Shown here: in pieces, positions 10,258 to 21,534 of the stretch
Position numbering within the stretch: position 1 is the stretch's first letter
Layout: each line of letters starts with the position of its first letter
Assembly: GCF_000002235.5 (NCBI RefSeq)
Contig: NW_022145606.1
Location: 48,606,685-48,670,684 of the forward strand
Direction: 5' to 3'
DNA: 64,000 bases
DNA from: Strongylocentrotus purpuratus
Lineage: Eukaryota > Echinodermata > Echinoidea > Camarodonta > Strongylocentrotidae
Made by a program: the position numbers and the translations under genes
Notes under the pieces: model-generated
The model's input: the letters and a program-made list of their open reading frames with translations, nothing else
The model's database searches: none
Told to the model about the DNA's origin: nothing

Positions 10258-10915
10258 TGGACACCGGCGGCGGAATAGCTTTCAGAGTGCAGGTGCACCA
10301 ACAAAAAGGACACTTCTGGAAAAAGAAAAAGGGGGGCACTTGCATTACGACTGATTAGATCTAATAATTTAGATAATCACCAATCGTGATATTATACTAT
10401 GAATGCAACCGAGCGAAGCAGGCGGGTTTGGGGGACATTTGAGTAAATATTGCTTTCAGTCGCTTTAGATTAGAGGCACAGGTTAAGGAGGCTATGAATT
10501 ATCCATTGTTTCTGGGTGAGATGAGGGGTTATGAAGGGTTATACAAAACATCTTTTCATAGCACGTATACATTCTGCACACTTTGTAAGTAGCAATGTGA
10601 TACATAGGTAAAGACGGGTTTTTATCAAAGGGCAGTCATAAAGATAGAGGAAAAGAAACAATATTTTTAAAGAAACAAAAGAGAAGGTATTCATTTGAAT
10701 TGGCACTTATTATCAATGATTTCTTTTTTTCATTTTTATAAGGAAAAGGGGCACTTATTAAAATGGAAAATGTACACGTGTCAAAGTAAAAGGCGTCAGT
10801 TATCTGATATAAAAAGGGACATTTATCAGAGGTGAAAAGGGGCATTTTATATATGAAAGGGAAAGGGGCATTTAATACTAAGAAAAAGGCCACTTATTTA
10901 GAGGATTGTCAGAGA
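10258..10915. repeat. Dispersed repeat with GGGGCACTTAT units
   Basis: It begins with a CGGCGGCGGAATAGCTTTC-like word and GGTGCACCAAC, and contains several AAAAGGGGCACTTATTA-type short units near 10740-10890. The same words recur at 29360-30330, 31555-32460, 33720-34640 and 43660-44000, and in reverse at 56810-57050. Its class is unknown. Confidence 0.55.
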
Positions 10916-11689
10916 ATGTATGTAACCAACTAGCACACGAAACCCCTGATAACCTTTTTTTTTTTCCTGGTCATATACGGAATTTTGTTCCCTTATTATA
11001 TATAACGATATTATACGATATAGACTTTACTTTGCTCGTTGTATAAAAAGGCTAAGTATCAATTGTGATTTGGATTCATGTTATGAATATAAGAAAAGCC
11101 TTAGCAGAATTTTAATCGTGTTAATGGAAAGATCGTACTAGTAGCAGAATAGATAATTCAGCTGCTGATACTGTCAAAACTAAAATCGTTGTGTAGAGGT
11201 CGATCAGATGAAATGAGACAAACAAAACGAATGTTAAGTATACATTGCATATGTGGATACTTTGCAGGTAAATTAGCTGAGCTAACAATGCAATAACCAC
11301 GTAATTTGAAACTGTAATCGGCAATTACAATTTTGCTTTTCATCATGAAAAATATTAAATACAAAAATAATGAATAGAATAAAGTATACGTTTATGCGAA
11401 CGTTTTCCATAATTATGTTTCCCTTCCCAATACAATAGTATATTATACTTTACGTCTAAACATAAACTCTTAAAAACTTATCAAAGTATTGTTCGGCACT
11501 AGACTAAGGGGAGAATTTGATTGTACGAAAGTCAAAATATTGTCGTTAAAATATCCGGACCACAGAGAACATGAATGTGTCCAGATAACAAGTAATAGAG
11601 GGGAAAAGGGAAAGCAAGGAAGAAGAAGAAGGGGAAGGGGAAGAAAAAAGAGTGAGTATGGGCCGGTGTTCAAATTCAACATCCTTAAA
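10916..11689. other. Intergenic, nothing recognised
   Basis: AT-rich sequence with a short T tract near 10950 and a purine-rich stretch near 11600-11660. No gene, splice pattern or repeat family was recognised. Confidence 0.5.
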
Positions 11690-12490
11690 AAAAATGAAAC
11701 CCGATTCTGATGATCGTTTTAATATCTACCATGTGATTGCCATGTTACGTAACATAAAATAGTACCACAGTGTCTTTTATTGTCATAAAAATATTCAAAA
11801 AGCATTTGTAGAAGCCTATTACTAATCTCTCTCTCTCTCTCTGCTAAATCCCTCGAACAGTAGAATTCACCGCGAAGAACCAATTGTTAAACGAATTATT
11901 GTGAGTCCCGGCTGAAAGAGTAAAGTGACACGTCATGGTTTTATTAAAGAGTAGCAATGGCAAACGATGATATTACCTTAAAAACATTCTGAACACATAA
12001 GAAATAGAAAGAATGAGACCGACATATGACCATGTAAACAAAATATTTGTTTTCACGTTAATCCTTAAACACTAACTAACCAAGCGAAACTCGGGAAAGA
12101 TGCAAATAAGGGTTTAGTTGAAGATAATAATGTATACAATATTTCCTACTGTTTAGACATATTTTAATTGATGATGATGATGATGATTCACAGCATTTGT
12201 ATGACGCCATTTATCTGTTTAAAAAAAACATTCAAAGCTAAGACAAAAAGCTAAGCCCAGGGCATAACAATTGGATTATAGGGCTGTCAAGGTGAGAACA
12301 TTTTTAACAACGTTGACGACACCGTGAGTACACCAAACATTTTTTCATCATCATTATGCACACGAATGATGCAAACATTCATGTTAAAAATACCTCATTT
12401 TCATCATCACTGTGATAAATCTCGTACATCAAGAGATCAGCCAATTACAATAAACCTGTGAAAAAGTACCTTAAAAAGTATTTACTCCAT
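11690..12490. repeat. Dispersed ~0.7-0.85 kb repeat, copy 1
   Basis: Contains a marker block (CATGTGATTGCCATG ... TTATTGTCAT ... (CT)n ... GCTAAATCCC ... GTGAGTC ... CACGTCATGGTT). The same block recurs at 13080-13750, 16790-17060, 26510-26790 and 27300-27560. The later part (12300-12490) matches 26090-26290. No transposase or reverse transcriptase is seen. Confidence 0.6.
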
Positions 12491-13079
12491 CATCCTTTTT
12501 CAACGATTATTTTTTTTTTCTATTTTAAAGCCCCTCTTCAGTGTTGGGAGCCCCGAATTTGCCAAAATTTGGCAAAATGGCAAAATGGCAAAATTTCACT
12601 TTTAATAAGCTGTATCATAATGTAAGAGAGGATGTCATTTAAGACGGGGTCTGGTCGCTATTCATAAGGACCGCTTTTCGTAAGGACCGCTATTCATAAG
12701 GACCGCTATTCACAAGGTGTAACTTCCCGTACTTCCGGGAGCGCTATTGACAATGGGAGAAGAGGGTCATTATTCATAAAGAAATAAGAACCGTGAACCG
12801 TAAGGACCGCTATTCATAATTAACATTGGGGGTCACTACTCATAAAGACAGCTCTTCATAATACGAAATGAGGGTCTCTATTCATAATACGAGGAGAGGG
12901 TCGCTAATCATAATACGAAATGAGGGTCGCTATTTATAATATGAGGAGAGGGTCGTTGTTTATTATATGAGTAGAGGGTCGCTCTTCATTCTACGAAATG
13001 AGGGTCGCTATTCATAATATGAGTAGAGGGTCGCTATTCATAATACGAAATGAGGGTCGCTATTCATAATTCAATTTTC

Positions 13080-13750
13080 TTTCAAATTATTCATCATGTT
13101 ACTGATGAATGTATCTGTCATTCGATTGCCATGAGACGTTACGTGGAAATAGTGCCTTAATGTCGTGTATCGTCATCAAAATATTAAAATAGCATTTGAG
13201 AGACGATGAACAAATAAGAATAATAATACATCGCTTGGAAAATATTATTTTATTTCTCTCTCTCCCTCTCTCTGTCTGCTAAACCCACCGAACAGTGGAA
13301 TCAACAGAGCGGAATCAACCGTGACACGAATTATTATGAGTCATATATAGCTGAAAGAGAGAATTGCCACGTCATGGTTGCATAAATATAAATGGGGAAC
13401 TCCTGTTGCTGAAATTGATCAATCTTGTCAGCTTCTCATGACCCGTTAATATATTGGCCAGTAAATATGAAATATAGGGAGCACTATCTGTACAAAAAAA
13501 AATGCACTGGAATGTTATCGTGACTTCAAGCCTTTTGGTATCAATTAGCAAAACTTGACTTCTGACTTCAACCGGAGTTATTGGTTTTCAAAAAATTGAT
13601 TGATCTTCATTACATAGTTATACGTACTGTTTACTTCATCATCCTTGTTCTTTTCTTCATTTAATGATTTTGTTTATTGTAGCAATTACTGTCTGAAATA
13701 AGCTATATAATGTTGTTAATTAGTGGCGTAGCGGGGGGGGGGGGGAGGAG
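13080..13750. repeat. Dispersed ~0.7 kb repeat, copy 2 (inside foldback loop)
   Basis: Carries the marker block of the family described at 11690-12490, including the CT-rich tract at 13256-13275. It ends with the TTAGTGGCGTAGC word and a G-run at 13732-13745, an ending it shares with the copies at 26090-27190. Confidence 0.6.
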
Positions 13751-14004
13751 AGGGCAAAAAACTGTTTCCAACCTTATTTGAATAGACAATGAAAATCCTG
13801 GCACCATACCCTATCCGACCCAAATTATCTAAGCAAATATCCATAAGTTCATCGAATATAAATTTACTTGTTGAAAGACTGAACGGAAGAGAATGTAAAC
13901 TGGGTGTTCCTATATTTGGGGAGAAACTTATTTCAAATATAAGTGTGACGCATTTATTTTACAGTGAACACATCTCATATACACGATATGGTGGTGGTGT
14001 TATT

Positions 14005-14198
14005 TTACCTGACTGTTACAAAAACATAAATGCTTGTTAGTAAGCAACCAGAAGGCCGACGGATTTAGGTCCTCTTCGAGGGACCTGTTAATGATGATTA
14101 ATGCCTTACTAAAGGGCACTAGCGCATCAACTTGGATTCGAACTCGGGTCACCGGATTACGAGACCACTGCTCTACCAACTGAGCCATCGCGCCTCCT
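14005..14198 (-). mobile_element. tRNA-derived SINE
   Basis: Read on the minus strand it starts with a tRNA-like head containing box A (TGGCTCAGTTGG) and box B (GAGTTCGAATCC). The anticodon-loop position reads CGT, suggesting a tRNA-Thr-like ancestor. An unrelated body follows (GTGCCCTTTAGTAAGGC ... GGCCTTCTGGTTGCTTAC). Acceptor-stem pairing is not maintained with a CCA-side strand, so it is a SINE and not a working tRNA gene. A truncated relative of the body seems to follow at about 14245-14295. Confidence 0.75.
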
Positions 14199-14295
14199 CT
14201 ATATATAAATAGTCTGTCGGTCAAACAAACTCTAGCAGACTGAGAGGAGGATTAGGAGTCCTCGTTAAACAACCTCTTGTAAAGGGAACTACCAT

Positions 14296-14847
14296 CATTG
14301 AAAGAACTTGTAGTAAATATTATGTGGCTAAAGCTCAGTCATACGTGTTTCGGCTTTAGAAATGCCTAATATATACATTCTAAACTGTTAATTCATCACA
14401 CACATTGAGAACTGGAATAAATATAGAGATATTGGGAAACCTCGAAATAAAAAAAATAAATATTGAAAGCAAAATCTAGAACAGTTATTATTGTTGGATA
14501 CCTAAATGTTTATATTAATAAAGATGAATGTGACTATATCAGACTTGATTCATTTGATCCATTAGTACACTTTCTACCTAGTGCTTACATTTCAGACACA
14601 ACCCCCTCAACGTAGAAACTTGTCGATACAGCAATTCACTACTAATCACGGAAGAAAAAAAATCTGGATCTATCCGCATAACTGCTCAACTCTGAAGATT
14701 ATTCGGTTAGACAATGGAAACAGCAAATTTCTATAATACAAGAGGTATTTTAATCGATGATTACTGTGTATGTAGTGCCTCACTAGTAAAAAATGCTATA
14801 TTTATTGAATTTGGACAGTTCTTCCCTCCATTATCCGATGATTGCGA
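14296..14847. other. Loop of the 3.5 kb foldback, nothing recognised
   Basis: AT-rich sequence between the SINE and the right tandem arm. No gene or family was recognised. Confidence 0.5.
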
Positions 14848-16159
14848 AATCATAATACGAAATGAGGGTCGCTATTCATAATAGGAGTAAGGGGTCGTTA
14901 TTCATAAATATCGACTCTCTTCTCCTATTATGAATAGCGACCCTCATTTCTTATTATGAATAGCGAACCTCATTTCCTATTATGAATAGCGACCCCTTAC
15001 TCCTATTATGAATAGCGAACCTCTTCTCCTATTATGAATAGCGACCCTCATTTCTTATCATGAATAGCGACCCTCATTTCGTATTATGAATAGCAACCCT
15101 CTATTCCTATTATGAAAAGCGACCCTCTTATCCTATTATGAATATCGATCCTCTTCTCCTATTATAATAGCGACCCTCCTTTCTTATTATGAATAGCGAC
15201 CCTCTTCTCCTATTGTGAATAGCAACCCTCTACTCCTATTATGAATAGCAACCCTCTTCTCTATTATGAATAGCGACCCTCAATTCCTATCATGAATAGC
15301 GACCCTCTTCTCCTTGTGTGAATAGCAACCCTCTACTCCTATTATGAATAGCGACCCTCTTCTCCTATTATGAATAGCGACCCTCTTCTCCTATTATGAA
15401 AAGCGACCCCCTACTCCTATTATGAATAACGACCCTCTTCTCCTATTATGAATTGCGACCCTCTTCTTCTATTATGAATAGCGACCCTCTTCTCCTATTA
15501 TAAATAGCGACCCCCTACTCCTATTATGAATAACGACCCTCTTTTCCTATTATGAATAGCGAACCTCATTTCGTATTATGAATAGCGACCCTCTTCTCCT
15601 ATTATGAATAGCGACCCTCTTCTCCTATTATGAATAGCGAACCTAATTTCTTATTATAAATAGCGATCCTCTTCTCCTATTATGAATAGCGAACCTCATT
15701 TCGTATTATGAATAGCGACCTTCTTCTCCTATTATGAATAGCGACCCTCTTCCCGTATTATGCATAGCGATCCTTATAAGTATGAACCGTATTTCGTATT
15801 ATGAGTAGCGACCCTGATTTCATATTATGAATAGCGGTCCTGATTTCGTATTATGAATAGCGACCCTCTTGTCATGTTATGAATAGCGACCCTGATTTCA
15901 TATTATGAATAGCGGTCCTTACGATTAATGACCCTTAATGTGAATTATGAATAGCGACCCTCATATCACGTTATGAACAGCGGTCCTTATGATTAACGAA
16001 CCTTATTTCTTTATGAATAGTGACCCTCTTTTACCATTATGAATAGCGGACCAGGAAGTACGGGAATTTCCATGTTATGAATAGCGGTCCTTATGAATAG
16101 CGAATAGACCCCAGAATAATATTCACCCTAAAAAATAACTGGTAGATAAATGTTTAAAA

Positions 16160-16600
16160 ATAAGAAATATTTGTACGTGTGCTTTGTGGATTTCTGCAAA
16201 GCATTTGATTTTTTTAACAGAAACGCTCTCCTCTTCAAATAAAAAATACACAAAATATAACCAGTCCATTCTACGTTATCATTAAAAATAAAAAGCTATA
16301 CAAAACCTAATCAACAAAGCCAAAAACCGCCATATTTAGCCACCGAAACATTTCCCCCATATACCAAATATCCCTATTACCATACCTACAACTTTTCAAT
16401 AACCGTATAAAACTAATACTTCTTTATAATTCTGAAATATGGGCTCTCGAATACTTGATAAATGATACGAAAGAATTTTTTTTTAAATGCCACGAAATAC
16501 TTCACCCCATATCCGTACAATTAATTTGTGTAAAGCTCTCTTTGGTACCAACAGATCAGCAATGAAAAGCGCCATCCTAGCGCAAACCAGATGAATTCGA
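16160..16600 (+). pseudogene. LINE reverse-transcriptase fragment
   Basis: Pieces of a non-LTR reverse transcriptase in different plus-strand frames: FVDFCKAFD (16173-16205), the conserved VDF.KAFD block; LYNSEIWALEYL (about 16415-16455), the thumb-region LYG.E.W block; and CKALFGTNRSAMKSAILA (about 16530-16580). The order is that of L2/CR1-type LINEs. The fragment is broken by at least one frameshift and internal stops and lacks both ends, so it is inactive. Confidence 0.7.
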
Positions 16601-16609
16601 ATCATTGCG

Positions 16610-17150
16610 AGAGAGAGAGAGAGAGAGAAAGAGAGGAGGGGAAAAAAAAAGGGGGGGGGTGGCCCGCGGTTAAGATTCAGCTATCTGTCATAGTAGGGAC
16701 TTTTAAATTCTGTGGACTGCCCTTTTAAGGCAATGTGACGTCTCTGCCAGTACCTTAAACGGGCGGTTCACGTTCTCGTTATGCAGAATCTAAAAGTTCA
16801 TATTATTAAGCATTGTACTGGTAATTCTATCTGCCATGTGACAACCATGAGACGGTTTCTTATGAATAGTACCGCAATGTTTATTGTCATCAAAATATTC
16901 AAATAGCCTAGTATAGTGACGATGAACAAATAAGAAGAAAACACACACATCGTCGTGCACTCCGAACAGTGGAATCAACCAAGCGGACTCAACTGTAACA
17001 TGAACTAGTATGAGTCATACTTGAAAGAATAAATTGCCACGTCATGGTTTTATTAAATGGTGAATGATTGCTGCTTAAATTCAGCAAGGAATGTTGCTGA
17101 GATTGCTTTACCTTTAATGTAAACATTTTATTTATACATGTTATTTATTC
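16610..17150. repeat. Dispersed ~0.7 kb repeat, copy 3
   Basis: Begins with a (GA)n and G tract (16610-16662), then carries the family's marker block at 16790-17060, ending in the CACGTCATGGTTTTATTAA word. See the copies at 11690 and 26090. Confidence 0.6.
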
Positions 17151-17690
17151 TGTACCAAATAACCAAATACATTTTGGGAAAGATGCAAATTAGGGTATAC
17201 TTGAAGACAATAATTCATAAAATATTGTTAAAAGATAGGGTAACTTTGTCTCAGATTCTGAAACCAAATTTTTGGATTTAGCTCAATTATAAACCTTTAG
17301 GTCAGTCAGGAAACCCATGACTATTACAAGCTGATCTCATGTCTGAATCAATACATTTATGATTGGAAATCAAAATCAAATTTCGGGTTTTCCTAACGGT
17401 TTTCCTAACACTACAGTCTATTGGGCAAAACGATTATGGTAAAACCGGTCACTTAAACAGATTTTTTTTTACTTTTATGAGGCACCTAATGATCATTTTC
17501 AGCTCATTTTGTGTAGGGCTTCAATATTAAAATATTTCAATGTCACTGATGACACGTAGGGCCCTGCATCTCATATTTTACATGTAAGAAGCATGACATA
17601 GAGTGTTCAGCTGCATGTGGCAACTGTAGAGCGTCGGCATGTACGTCGTCCATCAGGCATACAGTATGCCGTAGTATTTTTGACTGAACA
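17151..17690. other. Intergenic, nothing recognised
   Basis: Mixed AT-rich sequence with no reading frame, splice pattern or repeat that I can name. Confidence 0.5.
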
Positions 17691-17694
17691 AAAA

Positions 17695-18115
17695 TTTGAG
17701 TTTAGCGCTAAAACTCAGCCCTTAGTCATCAAGAAGCGGAAATATTGGGAAATATCAGGTTTATGGCAGCCATTTTGGAAAATGGCTGCCATTTAGGCTT
17801 TTTGGTCAGGCTAAGCTAATTGAAATGGGTTCCTGGCCGCCGAAAATGTATACTTAGCCCTAAGTCATTTAGAAGCGAAGATATCGGCCAGGTTAAGCTT
17901 CTTGAATTGTGTTACATTTGATTCCTTGTCCCTGAAAATGTATGTTTAGCAGTGAAAATCAAACCCCTAAGTCATTTAGAAGCGAAGATATCGGGAAATA
18001 TCAGGTGTCGGCATTTTGGCCAGGTTAAGCTTCTTGAAATGTGTTACATTTGATTCCTTGTCCCTGAAAATGTATGTTTAGCAGTGAAAATCAAACCCCT
18101 CAAAGTAGATATTGA
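17695..18115. repeat. Tandem repeats with AAGTCATTTAGAAGCGAAGA units
   Basis: Three imperfect copies of a ~120-150-base unit. Words repeated are GTCATTTAGAAGCGAAG, ATATCGGGAAATATCAGG and TTGATTCCTTGTCCCTG. The last two copies are nearly identical over about 100 bases. A diverged relative is at 25360-25530. Confidence 0.7.
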
Positions 18116-18354
18116 TTGATTTTAAAAACTAACTTTATTTTCATTAGTGCAAAGTTGAAACTTTGATTCGACGAGGTTATCAAAATTCAATGCTTGGAAA
18201 CATCCCCGGCATAGCACCTGAAGAGCTCTCCGAACCCTGCTGAGATGTGTGAGATCACAGTATGGACATAATTTGCACAAGCAGACGATGTCCCATGACA
18301 TCTTACACATTTTCAGTGCATGTGTTTTCATCTTCTCTTGAGTTCTTTCTCTTA

Positions 18355-19803
18355 AAGCCCCTTTCACACCGGATCTGCGTAGAGTTGCGTAGCGTTGCGT
18401 ACCGATTAGGCCGATTTAGGCTGCGTACTCATGAAAAAAGTGATACTTCGGCGTAGTCCCTGCGTAGTTTATGCGTAGCCTTGCGTACGATGGCGTATAG
18501 TTACGTACCCTGTGCGTAGGCACCGCGTACCTATGGCGTATGCAATTGGAGTAGGGTTACGTAGGCTTGTGTAGGACTGGCGTAGAATTACGTACGCTGG
18601 CGTAGGCCTGGCGTAGTGTTGCTTACGGTTGCGTACGGTTGCTTACCGTGAGCGAAAGTGCCATGTAAAAATGCAATAGACGCTCGTAGGAGCCGCGAGT
18701 GTAGCCATTGGCGCTTTATAAACCTAGTTTTCTGCCCCTTAATCCACTGCTGCCTGCTGTCCAGAACACATCACTGCTGTTGGAATTACAGATGACTGTG
18801 AGTTGGCAGAGTTGGTTGGGCCTTCGGCAAAAGGTACAATAATCCAGCATCTGGATGCCCTGAAAAGACTAATTAGTCAAGTGGCAGAACATGAACGCTT
18901 AGGAGAAGAACAAGAGCAGAGAAGGAAAGAAGCTAGAAGAAGGGTGTGGGTAAAACCTTTGATCCAGGGAAGCCCCCACATGCAGGGGCAATATGAACAG
19001 CTGATGAAAGAACTGCATGCTGAGGATGTTTCTGCATTTACCAATTTCATGCGGATGGGGCCACAGAATTTCCATGAACTTCTGACATAACCAAACGAGA
19101 TATTAACTACAGGAAGTCTCTGGAACCTGTTTTAAAGCTGGCTGTCACCTTGAGATTTCTGGCCACCGGCAACAGCTACAAGACACTTCATTATGGATTC
19201 CGAGTTGCCCATAACACTATTTCTGTGTTTATGCCACAAGTGTGCCAGGCAATAATCGATGAATTATCTGACGAAGTTCTCATGTGCCCAGATACTCCAA
19301 AGGGATGGAACAAGTGGCCTCGACAACAACCCTTGCCCTTCTTTCCTGGCATTTTTGCAGTAATTAAAGCAGAAATAATTAAATCCTGCAGATATAGTTC
19401 AGCAGCGACAATAGAATCCAGCGGGACGAATAAAATGTAACACTGCAGGAATAGTAATGAAAAGTCCAGCAGGGATCAAGAAGTCATTGTGGCTAGGCTG
19501 CGCGCAGGTTGGATCTAGGACGTCTGTATAGGTTTGTAATGCTTCGTCGGACTGGCGTAGGGTAGTTTATTGTTGCGTAGGCTTGGCGTATAGTTGCGTA
19601 GTGTTGCGTAGAATCGCGTACAAATTGCGTTCTTTCTGCGTAAAACGCTACGCCGAAGGTACGCGAAAAAATTGCGTTCATCTGGCGTACCCAGTTGCGT
19701 CCCCCCGCGTACAGTTGCGTAGGCCGGCGTAGGGTTGCGTACGATCGGCGTAGTCGGTACGCAACTCTACGCAACTCTACGCAAGGCCCGGTGTGAAAGC
19801 CCC
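18355..19803 (+). mobile_element. Short PIF/Harbinger DNA transposon
   Basis: A 1449-base element flanked by TTA on both sides (18352-18354 and 19804-19806), the target duplication expected of PIF/Harbinger. The terminal inverted repeats read CCCCTTTCACACCGG-like at the left and CCGGTGTGAAAGCCCC at the right. Subterminal regions (18370-18660 and 19530-19790) are packed with GCGTAG/CTACGC words in opposite orientations. The interior holds a broken Harbinger transposase. It is therefore non-autonomous. Confidence 0.85.
18803..19440 (+). pseudogene. Harbinger transposase remnant (HARBI1-like)
   Basis: Two adjacent plus-strand frames, 18803-19090 and 19150-19440, give the N-terminal part of a Harbinger transposase. 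Recognisable blocks are RRRVWVKPLIQ, QYEQLMKELHAEDVSAFTNF and RFLATGNSYKTLHYGFRVAH. A stop codon at 19088-19090 ends the first piece. The second leaves the family sequence after PDTPKGWNKW, before the catalytic DDE region, which is missing. The host gene HARBI1 is ruled out by the terminal repeats and target duplication around it. Confidence 0.8.
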
Positions 19804-19806
19804 TTA

Positions 19807-20359
19807 ACTTCACTACCGTCAGGATAAATGTATAATCTATTGGCTCACTCTAAAGCCCGCGCATGTTTTTATTTTGATGACAAATGCAGCGATACAAAAA
19901 TCTATAACGAAACGTTGTATAAAGAATCATCGTATAAATTCCAGGATTTCCACGCACATGAAAGTAATCCTGAAACTCTACAGCAACATGTCGTATAGGT
20001 GCGCTGTGTGCTATTAGGCGTGATTCTTTATTGAGTTCTAGTTCGAAACGATGCCCAAACCTGCGTTTCGTTATACGACTTATCGTTAGTGAGCGTCCGC
20101 ACACACAATTTCATCGCATAACTATCGCGAAACTGTATAACTATCGCGAAACGGTATAGCTAATCACGCCTAATCACGGAAAATGTTGTGTTTGGACAGG
20201 GGGATAAAGGAATATGTCGATTGTAAACAAAATAAGACGCCATTGTATACTCAGCTGCACACACCGCGGTATGTTCGGTGTTTCAAGAGAGAACAAATGC
20301 CGTCCTTACTATTATTCCGGGTTTTTTTCAATTAAAAGTCTGGTTTCTTTGATTGTTAA
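19807..20359. other. Intergenic, no gene seen
   Basis: Moderate GC content with CGCGAAAC/TATCGCGAAAC words repeated near 20110-20165, suggesting an unclassified repeat. No reading frame is convincing. Confidence 0.4.
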
Positions 20360-21359
20360 TTACCCCAGTCGTAAAAAAATAGGAAAAAAATAGGGGAAAA
20401 ATAAGGAAAAAATAGTCCCGAAAATATATTTTTTTTCTATTTTTTCCCTATTTTTTTTAAAGGAAAAAATAGGGAAAAAATAGTTTTGGAAATAGGAAAA
20501 AAATAGGTTTGAAACAATTTTTTCTATTTTTTTCCTATTTTTTTCCTATTTTTCAGACTTAAAAATAGGAAAAAAATAGGGAAAAAATAGTGTAGAAAAT
20601 GGTGAAGAAAATAGTAAAAAAATAGTGATAACTAGGTGCTAGTGGACAGTGAAAAATAGTGAGGAAATAGGAAAAAAAATAGTGAGGATTTAGGAAAAAA
20701 ATAGTAAGAAAATAGGAAAAAAATAGTAAGAAAATAGGGGAAAATAGTAAGAAAATAGTAAGGAAATAGGAAAAAAATACTAAGAAAATATTAAAAAAAT
20801 ACTAAGAAAATATTTAAAAAATAGTAATGAAATAGGGGAAAATAGTAAGAAAATAGGAAAAAAATAGTAAGGAAATAGGAAGAAAATAGGAAAAAAATAG
20901 TAAGAAAATAGGGAAAATTAGTAAGAAAATAGGAAAAAAATAGTAAGGAAATAGGAAAAAAATAGAAAATAAGTGAGGAAATCAGTAAAAAAATAGTCAG
21001 GAAATAGGGGGGGGGGTCACTCATCCTTTACTTTCATGGATTTCTCAAGCACTACCATCTCACACATCCAGTCAACGACTCTGTACATTCAATTAAATCA
21101 TACAGTGCAAACTTGATATAAAGAGATCAGTTATACCTGAAATGACAAGGTAATTTAACAGCTTTTGGGGGTTAAGATTTCTTGGTTGCACATGACCTCA
21201 TTGTCAAAAGTTTCCACTGTAGAATAGTCACCCTACTCCTACAGCTCTTTTCTCTGCATCGATGCACCTACTCAGTTTGCCAAATTCACTTCATCCTTTC
21301 AGTCCAATCCATTCAGTAGAACATTTAAAATAGTCAATGGGTATATGGAAAATGTTATA

Positions 21360-21534
21360 CAGTCCACTCCTATTATAACGAACATGGATACACCAAGATT
21401 TTATTATCAGGCAATTCTCATCAGTCCCAATTTTAAACAAACCAATGTGTTCAGTAACTTGAGTATAACATGATTTCATTTTAACAAGGAAATTGGCTTG
21501 GTCCCGAGCACCTCGTTATAATGGCAGTGAACTG
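21360..21534. mobile_element. pogo/Tc1-like MITE, 175 bases
   Basis: Inverted ends begin CAGTCCACTCCTATTATAAC and its counterpart CAGTTCACTGCCATTATAAC. Each end is flanked by TA (21358-21359 and 21535-21536). No coding capacity. It is nested within the loop of the 4.7 kb foldback element. Confidence 0.75.

Larger units (their letters stand above)
12646..16112. mobile_element. 3.5 kb foldback element with ~27-base tandem-repeat arms
   Basis: The left arm (12646-13072) is made of tandem variants of GAGGGTCGCTATTCATAAT. The right arm (14848-16112) holds roughly 45 reverse-complement units (ATTATGAATAGCGACCCTC). Outermost ends are inverted copies: GGGGTCTGGTCGCTATTCA at 12646 and GAATAGCGAATAGACCCC ending at 16112. 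The loop contains a copy of another dispersed repeat and a tRNA-derived SINE. The right arm is three times longer than the left. The design is that of sea urchin TU/foldback elements. I could not find a target duplication. Confidence 0.75.

Noticed and set aside
14125-14198. Functional tRNA-Thr gene on the minus strand
   Set aside because: Box A and box B are good, but the head runs into a SINE body and the acceptor stem is not closed.
12646-16112. CRISPR-like array
   Set aside because: Units are directly adjacent without unique spacers, face each other across a loop, and the genome is that of an animal.
18803-19440. Host HARBI1-type gene
   Set aside because: The frames sit between inverted repeats with a TTA target duplication and lack the catalytic region, so it is a transposon remnant.
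20791-21024. Phe/Ser/Tyr-rich minus-strand frame
   Set aside because: Produced by the A-rich tandem repeat of the foldback arm; the same happens at 24574-25004.
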